A DNA stretch of 64,000 bases, from assembly GCF_009184905.1 (NCBI RefSeq), contig NZ_WESC01000002.1:1-64000 (forward strand). Direction: 5' to 3'. This document shows, one piece after another, positions 45,362 to 55,022 of this stretch. The notes beneath the pieces are model-generated. The model saw nothing but the letters and a program-made list of their open reading frames with translations, was not told the DNA's origin and searched no databases. Every line of letters begins with the position of its first letter. The first letter of the stretch is position 1. A program made the position numbers and the translations under genes. This stretch comes from Parvibaculum sedimenti. Lineage in GTDB: Bacteria; Pseudomonadota; Alphaproteobacteria; Parvibaculales; Parvibaculaceae.

Positions 45362-47722
45362 TCAGTGCGCGTGACGAATCGCGCGCGCTTCCTCTTCCGT
45401 GAGCGGCTTGCGCTTCAGCGGCCAGATATATTCGAGCGCCGCGACCAGCGCCGGCAGGAGCGTCACCGCACCGATCATGTTGACGATGAACATGAAGGTG
45501 AGGAGCAGGCCCATGTCGGCCTGGAACTTCAGAGCGGAGAAGCTCCAGGTCGAGACGCCGATGGCGAGCGTGCCGCCGGTGAACATCGTCGCCGAACCCA
45601 CGTCATTCAGCGCCTGGAGATAGGCGTGGTATGGCGAGACGCCCATACGCATGTAACGCTGGATACGGTTGTACTCGTAGATGCCGTAATCGACGCCGAT
45701 ACCGACGGCGATCGCGAGCACCGGAAGGGTCGAGATCTTGAGACCGATGCCGGCCGCCATCAGGAACCAGTTACCGATGATCGTCGACAGGATCAGCGGC
45801 AGCACGCAGCAGAGCGCACCGCGCCATTCGCGGTAGACGAAGATCACGAGGATCATGACCACCGCATAGACGTAGAGGAGCATCGGAAGTTCGGCATGCT
45901 CGACCACGGTGTTCGTCGCCGAAGTGATGGTGACGTTGCCGGTGCCGATGCGGAGCTTCAGATCGTCGCGCTGGTGCTTGGGATCATTGATCCAGGCCTC
46001 AGCGGCACCGACAACACGCTTCACCGTTTCGGCCTTGGTATCGGCGATGTAGATCTGGACGCCCAGTGTCTTGCATTCCGTGTCGACGAGCATGGTCGAG
46101 CTCGAAACGCTCGACGTCGCCTGGGCGAGAGCCGTCGGATCGCGCGGGAGCGCAGCCCATTTCGGGTTACCCTCCTGCCACATGCTGTTGATGTTCTTGG
46201 CGACAATCGGAAGGCTCACCACCGTCTGCACGCCGTCGACATTACGCATGTCCCAGCTGAAGGTGTCGAGGAAGTGCATCTTGCTGTAGTCGACGCAAGC
46301 CACATCCTTCGACTCGACGATCACGTTCATCACGTTGACGCCGAGCTTGAAGTGCTCCGCGATGTACTCGCTATCGAGGTTGTAGCGCGCGTTCGGCCAA
46401 AGCTCGCCGGCGCCCGCATGGACGTCGCCGATCTGACGATCACGGCCTTCGTAGAAGCCGACAGCGCCGAGAATCACGCAGAAGCCAATGAAGACGAAGG
46501 CCTGGGTCGGCTTCGCGATGGACGCGAGGAACGGCCAGAACCTGGCACGGCTTGCCATCGCGCTGCGCACCTTTTCGCCGTACTCCTGGCCGGGTGCGAC
46601 ATAGGAGACGATGAGCGGCAGCATGATGAGGTTCGAGACGATCTTGAACATCACACCAATGGAGGCCGTGACCGCGAGTTCGCGGATCATGCCGATTGGA
46701 ATGATGTAGAGCGTCGCAAAGCCCGCGAGACAGGTCGCGAGAGCGACCGAGCCCGGACGCAGCAGGAAGGTGAACGTCGCGCGCGCGGCCGCGTTCTTGT
46801 CGAGGCCGGCGGCGATTTCAGCACCCACCATGTTGATCTGCTGCACGCCGTGGCTGACGCCGATGGCGAAGACGAGGAACGGCACGAGCACGGCCAGCGG
46901 GTCGAGGCCGTAGCCCATGAGGTGCAGCGTACCGAATTGCCAGATGAGCGAGCAGAGCGAGCAACTCACCGTCACGATCGTCAGGATCCACGACCGGCAA
47001 TAGAGCCACAGCATGAGGCAGGTAAGAATGAAGGCGACTGCGAAGAAAATGACAACCGACGAGGCTCCGGCGGCGATGTCACCGATGAGCTTGGCGAAGC
47101 CGACGATCTTCACGTCGGTATCGGCATTCACATATTTATCGCGGATATTCTTTTCGAGAAGGTTCGCTACCTTGAAGTAGTCGAGCTTCTTCTGCGTCTC
47201 GGGATCGACCTCGAGCAGTTCGGCCGCGATCATGGCCGAGCGGAAATCGGTGGAGACGAGACGGCCGACAAGATTGGCGCGCAGCGTGTTCTGCATCACC
47301 GTCTTGATGCCTTCCGGCGTCGGCTGGAAGTTCGCCGGAATAACGTCGCCAGCTTCAAGGCCCTGCTCGGTCACGGCGACGTAGCGCGTGTTCGGCGTCC
47401 AGAGCGAGGTCACGCGGTGACGCGCGATACCGGGGATATAGAAGACGTCCTGCGTCGCATCGTTCAGCGTCTTCAGAAACTCGGGCTGGAAGATGTCGCC
47501 CTTCTTGTTCTCAAGCACAACGATGATGCGATTGCCGCCGCCAAACCCGTCCGCATACTGGAAGTAGGTCTGAATGAAGGAATTCCCGACCGGGAGCATC
47601 TTCAGGAAGCCGGCATCCATACGAAGCTGCACGGCGAAGAAAAGCATAGTTATCGTGATGGCGGCCAGGATCGCGAGGATCACGGCACGCAAGCCGAACA
47701 CGATATTTTCGATACGCTGCAA
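45362..47722 (-). CDS. MMPL/RND-superfamily hydrophobe exporter
   Basis: 786 residues with a duplicated layout: one N-terminal helix, a large periplasmic loop, a helix bundle (about 225-400), then the pattern again. The family (hydrophobe RND exporters) is shorter than AcrB and works without an obvious fusion protein. The second-half motif AVGIGVDYGIYEYNRIQRY carries the proton-relay acid. Members are common near genes for alkane, fatty-acid or steroid metabolism. It is monocistronic, with a 181-bp AT-poor gap upstream. Confidence 0.9.
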   Translation of the reverse strand: MQRIENIVFGLRAVILAILAAITITMLFFAVQLRMDAGFLKMLPVGNSFIQTYFQYADGFGGGNRIIVVLENKKGDIFQPEFLKTLNDATQDVFYIPGIARHRVTSLWTPNTRYVAVTEQGLEAGDVIPANFQPTPEGIKTVMQNTLRANLVGRLVSTDFRSAMIAAELLEVDPETQKKLDYFKVANLLEKNIRDKYVNADTDVKIVGFAKLIGDIAAGASSVVIFFAVAFILTCLMLWLYCRSWILTIVTVSCSLCSLIWQFGTLHLMGYGLDPLAVLVPFLVFAIGVSHGVQQINMVGAEIAAGLDKNAAARATFTFLLRPGSVALATCLAGFATLYIIPIGMIRELAVTASIGVMFKIVSNLIMLPLIVSYVAPGQEYGEKVRSAMASRARFWPFLASIAKPTQAFVFIGFCVILGAVGFYEGRDRQIGDVHAGAGELWPNARYNLDSEYIAEHFKLGVNVMNVIVESKDVACVDYSKMHFLDTFSWDMRNVDGVQTVVSLPIVAKNINSMWQEGNPKWAALPRDPTALAQATSSVSSSTMLVDTECKTLGVQIYIADTKAETVKRVVGAAEAWINDPKHQRDDLKLRIGTGNVTITSATNTVVEHAELPMLLYVYAVVMILVIFVYREWRGALCCVLPLILSTIIGNWFLMAAGIGLKISTLPVLAIAVGIGVDYGIYEYNRIQRYMRMGVSPYHAYLQALNDVGSATMFTGGTLAIGVSTWSFSALKFQADMGLLLTFMFIVNMIGAVTLLPALVAALEYIWPLKRKPLTEEEARAIRHAH

Positions 47723-47903
47723 GGTAACCTCCCCTAGGGACGTGCAGCCTCCACGCGACGGACTGCATCGGGATTCTCTGAATTTTGGAGCTTTTGCTCT
47801 TCTTAAACTTATTGATCTTTTACCGAAGGCCTTTTCGGCCGCCCCCTCTATACCCGTCCAGAGCGGGAGGCCACAAGGTTATCCTTCGAATTGAGATAGA
47901 TGG

Positions 47904-48401
47904 TTATAAAATGCCATTAGTTGGCGGCGCACGGGCGGACAGCCCAGCCTGGCCTACCGAAACGGCACCCTTCCTCACCCGGGGCTGGACCGCGCTCAAA
48001 ACGGTTCCCCCCTGGTCAGGGGACATCGACGCCAGAGCCGAGGGTGCCTCGAACTTCGGTGCCAGAATCCGCTGACGGGGCCCGCGATTGGTCACTTTGG
48101 CATAGGCAGCCAGCCGGGCGGGTGTTTCAAACGCCAAACGGCTGTTCAGGAAGCGTTGGCCTTTGACGGCCTCGGCTGCCACGGGCGCGGCATGACCGAA
48201 CGAGGCGAGACAAAGCGCGAAAACCAGCAAAATGAGCGTTGCAAGCCAGCTGGAACGCGCAGACGCGCCGGGCGCCTGCGCGATTGCGGCGCTGCTATTG
48301 ACGCTTGTTTGCGAGAACCCCACTCGACGCCCCTCACGAATACTCGCCGCGACCGGATTGATACGGCAGGCGATTATGACCAAGCCGCGTGACTTTGCCA
48401 C
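47904..48401 (-). CDS. Possible small exported hypothetical protein
   Basis: Up to 165 residues from a GTG at 48401; the start is uncertain. Residues about 50-72 form a hydrophobic segment (SWLATLILLVFALCLASFGHAAP) that looks like a signal peptide ending at HAA-P, which would mean a real start nearer residue 45. The mature part is Pro/Ala/Ser-rich, with no domain recognised. If this is not a gene, 47723-48473 is a 750-bp stretch in which I see no other gene. Confidence 0.4.
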   Translation of the reverse strand: MAKSRGLVIIACRINPVAASIREGRRVGFSQTSVNSSAAIAQAPGASARSSWLATLILLVFALCLASFGHAAPVAAEAVKGQRFLNSRLAFETPARLAAYAKVTNRGPRQRILAPKFEAPSALASMSPDQGGTVLSAVQPRVRKGAVSVGQAGLSARAPPTNGIL

Positions 48402-48417
48402 AATTCATTGTGCTTAA

Positions 48418-48437
48418 CGGGGACTCGAATGTCCCCG
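48418..48437 (-). terminator. Hairpin downstream of the acyl-CoA carboxylase
   Basis: CGGGGAC (48418-48424) pairs with GTCCCCG (48431-48437) around a 6-nt loop, 36 bp past the stop. It lacks a T-tract and may be shared with the small minus-strand frame. Confidence 0.4.
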
Positions 48438-48473
48438 CGCGGCATGTGGCAATGCGGCAACAGCTCGCCACAC

Positions 48474-51400
48474 TCACCAGGTATCAATGAAAGAGCGGCG
48501 CTTGCCTTCGGTGGGCGCGAGCTTCGGCAGCGAAGCGAGGCCCCGGGCGATCCAGCGCCGGGTCTCGAAGGGATCGATCACCTCGTCGATCTCGAGGAAG
48601 GAAGCCATGTTGACCGCCTTTCCGTGCTCGTAGGAGCGAGCGACCATCTTGTCGAAGAACTCCTTCTGCTCGACCGGATCCTTGATCGCCTCCATTTCCT
48701 TGCGATAGCCGAGCCTGACCGCGCCTTCGAGACCCATGCCGCCAAATTCGCCGGTCGGCCAGGAGACGATAAAGAAGGGCGCGTGGAAGCTGCCGCCGGC
48801 CATGGCCTGCGCACCGAGCCCGTAGCCCTTGCGCAGCACGATGGTAAAGATGGGGACGTTGAGGCTGCCCGCCGTCACGAACATGCGGCTGACGCGGCGG
48901 ACCAGCGCCGTCTTTTCGGCCTCCGGCCCGACCATGAAGCCCGGCGTATCGCAGAGTGAGAGGATCGGCAGGCCGAAGGCATCGCAAAGCTGCATGAAGC
49001 GCGCGGCCTTATCGGCGCCATCGGCATCTATGGCGCCTGCAAGATGCGTCGGGTTGTTGGCGATGAGGCCCATGGGACGGCCCTCGATGCGGACCAGCGC
49101 CGTCACCATGCCATGAGCAAAATCGCGGCGAAGTTCCAGCACCGAGCCTGTGTCGCAAAGTGCATCGATCACGGCCCGGATGTCGTAGATGCGCAGGCGG
49201 TTCTCAGGGATCAGGTGCCGCAGCTTGCGCTGGTCGGCGCAATCCCATTGCGCGACCGGCCCCTGGAAATAGGAGAGATATTTCTTCGCGGCAGCCACCG
49301 CCTCGGCCTCATCCTCGACCAGAACGTCGATGACGCCGTTCGGCGCCTGCACCTCGACCGGCCCCACCTCATCAGGCAGGAAGACGCCGAGCCCGCCACC
49401 CTCGATCATCGCCGGTCCACCCATGCCGATGGCGGAGTTCTTCGTTGCGATGATGACATCGGAGGTACCGAGGATCGCCGCATTGCCCGCAAAACAGCGG
49501 CCCGAATTGATGCCGACGCGCGGAACGAGGCCGGAGAGCTGCGCATAGGCGAGGAAGCTCGGCGTATCAAGGCCCGCGACGCCCATAGAATCCGTGTCGC
49601 CGGGCCGACCGCCACCGCCTTCGGTGAAGAAGACGATGGGAAGCCGCCACTGCTCGGCGATCTTGAACATGCGGTCCTTCTTCTTGTGGTTCATCGCGCC
49701 CTGCGTGCCCGCGAAGACCGTGTAGTCATATGAGAGGACCATGGTGCGCGCCTTGTCCTCGTCGAACATTGCGCCGTTGACCGCGCCGATGCCCGCGATC
49801 ATGCCGTCCGCCGGGCTCATCTTGATGAGTTCGTCCATAGGACGACGACGGCGCTGCGCCGCAAGCGCCAGCGAGCCATATTCGATGAAGCTTCCCTCGT
49901 CGCAGAGATCGGCAATGTTCTCGCGCGCCGTGCGCTGGTTCGTCTTGCGGCGCCGCGCCACCGCATCGGGGCGTCCTTCGTCGAGGCCGATGAAATGCCG
50001 CTCGCGGACAGACGTAAGATCGGGGCGGATGTAGTCGAGATCGACTTCCTTCTCCTCGCTCACCGTCGCTGCGCCGACATCGCCCGGCTCGATGAAGACG
50101 ATGGGCTGACCGTCGAAAAGCACTTCGCCCGCCGCCGCCGCGACGAGGCGCACGATGCCGCTTCCCGCCGCATGGACGAGATGCTCCATCTTCATTGCCT
50201 CGAGCACAGCGATCTGCTGCCCCGCATGGACCTTGTCGCCTTCCTTTACGTCGATGCTGACGACCTTGCCCTGCATCGGCGCGCCGACGGGTTCGCTGCC
50301 CTCGGGCCCCTTGATCGCCGTCGCCGCGGCAACGCCCTGCGTTGCGCCTCCCGCAAAATAGCGCTCTCGCGCCACAACCGACTTCACTAGCTCCGCCACA
50401 TGCTCCTCGACGAAGCGCGTGGTCACGTCATTGGTGGCAAAGGCCGGATGCGCGACGAGCGCGCGAAGGAAGGAAATATTGGTCGAGACGCCTTCGAGGC
50501 GAAACTCACTGAGGGCGCGGGCCGCACGGCGCACCGCATCGCGATAATCGACCGAGGGCACATGAACGATGAGTTTTGCCAGCAGCGAGTCAAAATTGGG
50601 GCTGGTGCGATAACCCGCATAGCCAAACGTATCGACGCGGATGCCGGGGCCGGATGGCGGCTCGAACACGGAGATGATGCCGCCCGCAGGCTTGGCGTTG
50701 CCACTCTCGTCCATCGTTTCCATGTTGATGCGAAGCTGGATCGCGTGGCCGCGCGGATAAGGCACCTCTCCTTGCGTGAGGCCAAGTTCCCTCAGCGTCT
50801 TGCCCGAGGCGATCTTCAGCTGCGTCTGCACGAGGTCGACGCCCGTCACTTCTTCGGTCACTGTGTGCTCGACCTGCAGCCTCGGATTGGCTTCGATGAA
50901 GGCGAACGTCTTCATGTCAGCGGCATCGACAAGGAATTCGAAGGTGCCGAGATTGTCATATGCCGCCGCCCGCGCGAGCATCACAGCCGCCGCGCAAAGC
51001 TCGTCGCGCAACTCCTCGCTCAAGGAAGGGCTCGGCGCGATCTCGACAATCTTCTGGTTGCGGCGTTGGATCGAGCATTCGCGCTCGAAGAGATGGGCGA
51101 CGCCGCCCGCGCTATCGGCCACGATCTGCACTTCGACATGCCGCGCCTTCTCGATCAGCTTCTCGACATAGACATCGCCATTGCCGAAGGCAGCCTTCGC
51201 TTCCGACTGGCAGCGCTTATAGGCCTCGTCGATCTCCGCTTCGCCCCTCACGGGCCGCATGCCGCGCCCGCCACCGCCAGCGATAGCCTTGATCATCATT
51301 GGCCCATGCGCCTTGAAGAAGGCGCGCGCGTCATCGAGGCTCGTCGCCCCCTGCGTTCCTGCGAGCAACGGCACGCCCGAGGCAAGCGCCAGAGCCTTCG

Positions 51401-51755
51401 CCTTGATCTTGTCGCCGAAGAGTTCGAGCGCTTCCGGGTTCGGCCCTACGAAAATAATGCCCGCCTCGGCGCAGGCCCGCGCGAAATCGGCATTCTCGGA
51501 GAGGAACCCATAGCCCGGATGGATGGCGTCGCATTTCGCAGCCTTGGCCGCCGCGACGATACCCGCAATGTCGAGATAGGCGGCAGCGCCCTCCCCTTTC
51601 AGCGCAACGGCCTCGTCCGCCGCCTTCACATGCAGCGATAGCGCATCGTCGGCAGAATGGACCGCTGTGGTCCTGAGCCCAAGCTCGGCGGCAGCGCGCG
51701 CGATACGGATGGCGATTTCGCCTCTATTGGCGATCAGGAGATGGGTGATAGTCAT
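48474..51755 (-). CDS. Single-chain (long-chain) acyl-CoA carboxylase
   Basis: 1093 residues from the ATG at 51755, preceded by GGGAG. Biotin carboxylase is at about 1-455 (IANRGEIAIR, GGGGRGM at 160-166, EANPRLQVEH), the biotin carrier domain at about 488-560 with the biotinyl lysine K522 (EAMKMEH), and the carboxyltransferase at about 575-1093 with SGRCFAGNAA and the CT active-site loop. Known single-chain enzymes of this kind carboxylate long-chain acyl-CoAs; separate-subunit acetyl-, propionyl- or methylcrotonyl-CoA carboxylases are shorter. The exact acyl chain is inferred. Confidence 0.88.
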   Translation of the reverse strand: MTITHLLIANRGEIAIRIARAAAELGLRTTAVHSADDALSLHVKAADEAVALKGEGAAAYLDIAGIVAAAKAAKCDAIHPGYGFLSENADFARACAEAGIIFVGPNPEALELFGDKIKAKALALASGVPLLAGTQGATSLDDARAFFKAHGPMMIKAIAGGGGRGMRPVRGEAEIDEAYKRCQSEAKAAFGNGDVYVEKLIEKARHVEVQIVADSAGGVAHLFERECSIQRRNQKIVEIAPSPSLSEELRDELCAAAVMLARAAAYDNLGTFEFLVDAADMKTFAFIEANPRLQVEHTVTEEVTGVDLVQTQLKIASGKTLRELGLTQGEVPYPRGHAIQLRINMETMDESGNAKPAGGIISVFEPPSGPGIRVDTFGYAGYRTSPNFDSLLAKLIVHVPSVDYRDAVRRAARALSEFRLEGVSTNISFLRALVAHPAFATNDVTTRFVEEHVAELVKSVVARERYFAGGATQGVAAATAIKGPEGSEPVGAPMQGKVVSIDVKEGDKVHAGQQIAVLEAMKMEHLVHAAGSGIVRLVAAAAGEVLFDGQPIVFIEPGDVGAATVSEEKEVDLDYIRPDLTSVRERHFIGLDEGRPDAVARRRKTNQRTARENIADLCDEGSFIEYGSLALAAQRRRRPMDELIKMSPADGMIAGIGAVNGAMFDEDKARTMVLSYDYTVFAGTQGAMNHKKKDRMFKIAEQWRLPIVFFTEGGGGRPGDTDSMGVAGLDTPSFLAYAQLSGLVPRVGINSGRCFAGNAAILGTSDVIIATKNSAIGMGGPAMIEGGGLGVFLPDEVGPVEVQAPNGVIDVLVEDEAEAVAAAKKYLSYFQGPVAQWDCADQRKLRHLIPENRLRIYDIRAVIDALCDTGSVLELRRDFAHGMVTALVRIEGRPMGLIANNPTHLAGAIDADGADKAARFMQLCDAFGLPILSLCDTPGFMVGPEAEKTALVRRVSRMFVTAGSLNVPIFTIVLRKGYGLGAQAMAGGSFHAPFFIVSWPTGEFGGMGLEGAVRLGYRKEMEAIKDPVEQKEFFDKMVARSYEHGKAVNMASFLEIDEVIDPFETRRWIARGLASLPKLAPTEGKRRSFIDTW

Positions 51756-51855
51756 AGGGCTCCCTGGGGATTTCTTGTATGGCGAGTTTCTGTTGGGCAC
51801 AGGTTACCGCAGCAAAGCCCGCGCACCAGCCCCCGAAGGGCGGATAGGACGAAGA

Positions 51856-53079
51856 TTGACGAAGAACACACCTAAAGTTGCAATCATCGGCGGCGGCCCT
51901 GCGGGCCTGATGGCCGCTGAAGCGCTGCTGCCCGCGAGCATTGAGGTTCACCTCTTCGACGCCATGCCCTCGCTCGGGCGCAAATTCCTGATGGCCGGGA
52001 AAAGCGGCCTCAACCTCACCCATTCCGAAGCGCTCGAACCCTTCCTCACCCGTTTCGGCCCCGCCTCGCCGCTGCTAGCCCCCGCGATCCGCGCCCTCGA
52101 TCCGCAGGCGTTGCGCGATTGGGCATCGTCGCTCGGCGTCGAAACCTTCATCGGCTCGTCGGGCCGCGTCTTTCCGAAAGACTTCAAGGCGGCGCCGTTG
52201 CTGCGCGCCTGGCTGAAGCGCCTGCGGGGCGAGGGCCTCGTCACCCATGTGCGCCATCGCTGGCTGGGCTGGACAAAAGGCGGCGCCCTGCTCTTCGACA
52301 CGCCATCGGGACATATCGAAGTCGAGGCGGATGCGACGGTGCTTGCTCTTGGCGGCGCGAGCTGGCCCGATCTCGGGTCCGATGCGCGCTGGACCTCGTG
52401 GCTTGAGGCGCGGGGCATCGGCGTCGCGCCGTTCCGGCCGGCGAATTGCGGTTTCGACGTCGCGTGGAGCGAACACATGCGAACGCGCTTTGCGGGCGCG
52501 CCGGTGAAATCCGTCGTCCTGTCTTTCGAGGGCGAGAGCCATCGCGGCGAATTCGTAATCGCCAAGAGCGGAATTGAAGGAAGCGGCATCTACGCGTTGT
52601 CCTCCGCTCTCCGGGACGCGCTGGCAATGAAAGGGGGCGCATCATTGACGCTCGACCTCGCGCCCGACCGCAGCCTCGAACGCCTGACCGCCGACCTCTT
52701 GCGCCCACGCAAAGGCCAGAGCATGGCGAACTTCCTTCGCAAGACCGTCGCCATTGAAGGCGTGAAAGCGGCCCTGCTGCGCGAATGCCTTCCCGCTGAC
52801 GCCTTCTCCGATCCCGCGATACTCGCGCAAGGCATCAAGGCGCTACCTCTGAAGCTCGAAGCCGCACGACCCATCGCCGAGGCGATCTCAAGCGCGGGCG
52901 GCATCCTCCTCTCCGAGCTTGACGAGCATTTCATGCTGAGGAAATTTCCCGGCATTTTCTGCGCTGGCGAAATGCTCGACTGGGAAGCACCGACCGGCGG
53001 CTATCTTCTCACCGCCTGCTTCGCCACGGGCCGTGCCGCAGGGCTCGGGGCGCGGGCCTGGTTTGAGCAGCAGGACTGA
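51856..53079 (+). CDS. BaiN/HI0933-type NAD(P)/FAD flavoprotein
   Basis: 407 residues, start TTG at 51856 after AGGACGAAGA. The FAD motif GGGPAGLMAAEAL lies near the N-terminus, with GKSGLNLTHSE and the C-terminal CAGEMLDWEAPTGGYLL motif of the family. The family (TIGR03862) has uncharacterised oxidoreductase members, some linked to bile-acid reduction in gut bacteria. The carboxylase gene is divergent, 100 bp away; no functional link is clear. Confidence 0.85.
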   Translation: MTKNTPKVAIIGGGPAGLMAAEALLPASIEVHLFDAMPSLGRKFLMAGKSGLNLTHSEALEPFLTRFGPASPLLAPAIRALDPQALRDWASSLGVETFIGSSGRVFPKDFKAAPLLRAWLKRLRGEGLVTHVRHRWLGWTKGGALLFDTPSGHIEVEADATVLALGGASWPDLGSDARWTSWLEARGIGVAPFRPANCGFDVAWSEHMRTRFAGAPVKSVVLSFEGESHRGEFVIAKSGIEGSGIYALSSALRDALAMKGGASLTLDLAPDRSLERLTADLLRPRKGQSMANFLRKTVAIEGVKAALLRECLPADAFSDPAILAQGIKALPLKLEAARPIAEAISSAGGILLSELDEHFMLRKFPGIFCAGEMLDWEAPTGGYLLTACFATGRAAGLGARAWFEQQD

Positions 53080-53117
53080 TCCGCTATCATCCCCCCGCAT
53101 AAATGGGGGGGGAACCA

Positions 53118-53798
53118 ATGCTCAACGCGGCTCTGACACTCGGCGACGGGCTCGATACGCTCAGATGGGCGCTTGCAGGTATCTCGCTGCTCACGTCGCT
53201 TGCCTATCTCGCGGTGGAGAGCCAGCCCGCCTCAACGCTGCGCACGACATTCAAGACCGCCGCCATTGGCGCCTTCGTACCGCTGCCGCTGCTCGATCTT
53301 GGCGGCAACATGGCGAATCTCACTCTCGTCGCGCTCGCTGCCGCCTTCCTGCTGTCGAGTTTCGGCGACTATTTCCTTGCCCTTGAAGACGACGACAAGA
53401 ATTTTCCGCGCGGGCTCGGCTCCTTCCTCCTCGCCCATATCTTCTATCTGATCGTGCTTGTGCCACACGCAATCACGCCGCGAGGCCCCTATCTCGCAGG
53501 CATCACGCTGCTAGCTCTGCTTTCCGTTGGAACCCTCGCATGGCTCTGGCCGGTGCTCGGCAAGTTGCGCGTACCAGTCTTGCTCTACATGGCGGTGATT
53601 TCCGCCATGGCGATTGCGGCCTTTTCGGTGCCGCTGCCCTGGCTCGGTATCGGGGCGTTACTCTTCGTATTTTCCGATGCGGTGATCGCGATCAGCAAGT
53701 TCCGCTATCCCGTCCCCTTCCGGGGCCCGATCGTCTGGATCACCTACTACGCGGGACAGGCGCTCATCGCGCTCAGCCTGCTTGCAGCCCTGCGCTGA
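53118..53798 (+). CDS. YhhN-family membrane protein (lysoplasmalogenase-like)
   Basis: 226 residues from the ATG at 53118 after GGGGGGG; an ATG at 53103 is an alternative. About seven or eight helices, with LSSFGDYFLAL, LGSFLLAHIFYL and FVFSDAVIAISKF as the family's charged motifs. Mammalian TMEM86 members hydrolyse lysoplasmalogens; the bacterial role is not established. It follows the flavoprotein by 39 bp. Confidence 0.82.
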   Translation: MLNAALTLGDGLDTLRWALAGISLLTSLAYLAVESQPASTLRTTFKTAAIGAFVPLPLLDLGGNMANLTLVALAAAFLLSSFGDYFLALEDDDKNFPRGLGSFLLAHIFYLIVLVPHAITPRGPYLAGITLLALLSVGTLAWLWPVLGKLRVPVLLYMAVISAMAIAAFSVPLPWLGIGALLFVFSDAVIAISKFRYPVPFRGPIVWITYYAGQALIALSLLAALR

Positions 53799-53805
53799 AT
53801 GAAAC

Positions 53806-53832
53806 CGGCGGGTGACATCTCGTCACCCGCCG
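53806..53832. terminator. Strong hairpin between convergent genes
   Basis: CGGCGGGTGAC (53806-53816) pairs perfectly with GTCACCCGCCG (53822-53832) around a 5-nt loop. It lies between the YhhN gene and livK. Confidence 0.65.
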
Positions 53833-53847
53833 TCGGATCAGAGCCTG

Positions 53848-54951
53848 TTACTCGGCATAGGCATATTTGCCGTTCTTCCAGACATAGAAGACATAGCCCG
53901 GCGCATCCATGTCGCCCTTGGCGTCGAAGCCGATCTTGCCGAGTACCGTGTCAAACTTGTTCGACTTGAGCGCTGCTTCGACCTTTGCCGCATCGGTCGA
54001 GCCCACCTTCTCCGCAGCCTGCGCCCAGGCCTGAACCGCGGCATAGGTGTAGAGCGTATAGGCTTCGGGTTCGTACTTGTCGGCCCGGAAGGCCGCGACG
54101 AGTTCGGCATTCTTCGGATCGAGGCGCGGATCTGGACCGAAGGTCATCAGCGTGCCTTCGCCCGCCGCGCCCGTGATCGACCAATACTCATCCGTTACCA
54201 GCGCATCACCACTGACGAGAATGGTCTTCAGCCCCTGCTCGCGCATCTGGCGCGTAATGAGGCCGCCCTCGGTCTTGTAGCCACCGAAATAAAGCACGTC
54301 GGCCTGCGCCTGCTTCAGCTTGGAGACGAGCGGACTGTAATCCTTCTCGCCGGCCGAGATCGACTCGCGCAAAACCTCTGTAACACCCTTGGCGTTCAGC
54401 GATTTCTTGAACTGGTCGGCAAGACCCTTGCCATAGGTCGACTTGTCGTCGACGACGGCGATCTTCTTGCCCGCAAAATGCGCCGCCACATAAGCCGCCG
54501 CCGTCGGTCCCTGCGCATCGTCGCGCCCGCAAACCCGGAACACATTGGGAAGGCCGCGCTCGGTGAACTCGGGATTGGTAGAGGCGGGAGAAATCTGGAC
54601 GATGCCAGATTCATTGTAGACGTCGGATGCCGGGATCGACGAGCCAGAGCAATAATGCCCTGCGACGAAAACCACACCCTTGGACGCCATGTCGTTGGCG
54701 ACGCTGACCGCCTGCTTCGGATCGCAGGCATCGTCGCCGATCACCAGATTGAGCTTCTTGCCGAGCACACCGCCCCTGGCGTTGATGTCTGCAACGGCAC
54801 GCTGCGCGCCGTGGACGAACTGTTCGCCGAAAACGGCCTCGCTGCCGCTGACCGGACCGGCGACGCCGATCGTGATGCCGGACTCTTTCTTGGAGCAGGC
54901 AAAGAGCCCTAGCGACAGAATGGCTGCAAGCGCCACAATGTATCGTGTCAT
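53848..54951 (-). CDS. livK: Branched-chain amino acid ABC transporter binding lipoprotein
   Basis: 367 residues. The signal peptide ends in the lipobox LFAC (SLGLFACSKKESG), so the protein is lipid-anchored in the periplasm. The mature part has IGVAGPVSGSEAVFGEQFVHGA and the type I binding fold. It follows the rest of the liv operon 71 bp downstream of the small membrane protein. Specificity for Leu/Ile/Val is inferred from the family, and some members bind other amino acids or aromatic acids. Confidence 0.9.
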   Translation of the reverse strand: MTRYIVALAAILSLGLFACSKKESGITIGVAGPVSGSEAVFGEQFVHGAQRAVADINARGGVLGKKLNLVIGDDACDPKQAVSVANDMASKGVVFVAGHYCSGSSIPASDVYNESGIVQISPASTNPEFTERGLPNVFRVCGRDDAQGPTAAAYVAAHFAGKKIAVVDDKSTYGKGLADQFKKSLNAKGVTEVLRESISAGEKDYSPLVSKLKQAQADVLYFGGYKTEGGLITRQMREQGLKTILVSGDALVTDEYWSITGAAGEGTLMTFGPDPRLDPKNAELVAAFRADKYEPEAYTLYTYAAVQAWAQAAEKVGSTDAAKVEAALKSNKFDTVLGKIGFDAKGDMDAPGYVFYVWKNGKYAYAE

Positions 54952-55022
54952 GTCAAATCCCCCGTTGCTGACCGCAAGGATACCGGCCCGCGACCGAAAT
55001 AACAGTGTCTATTGCGCAAGTT

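Noticed and set aside
45347-47737. 796-codon open frame on the plus strand
   Set aside because: It is antisense to the MMPL/RND exporter and its amino acid composition (very His/Asp/Arg-rich) is typical of a shadow frame.
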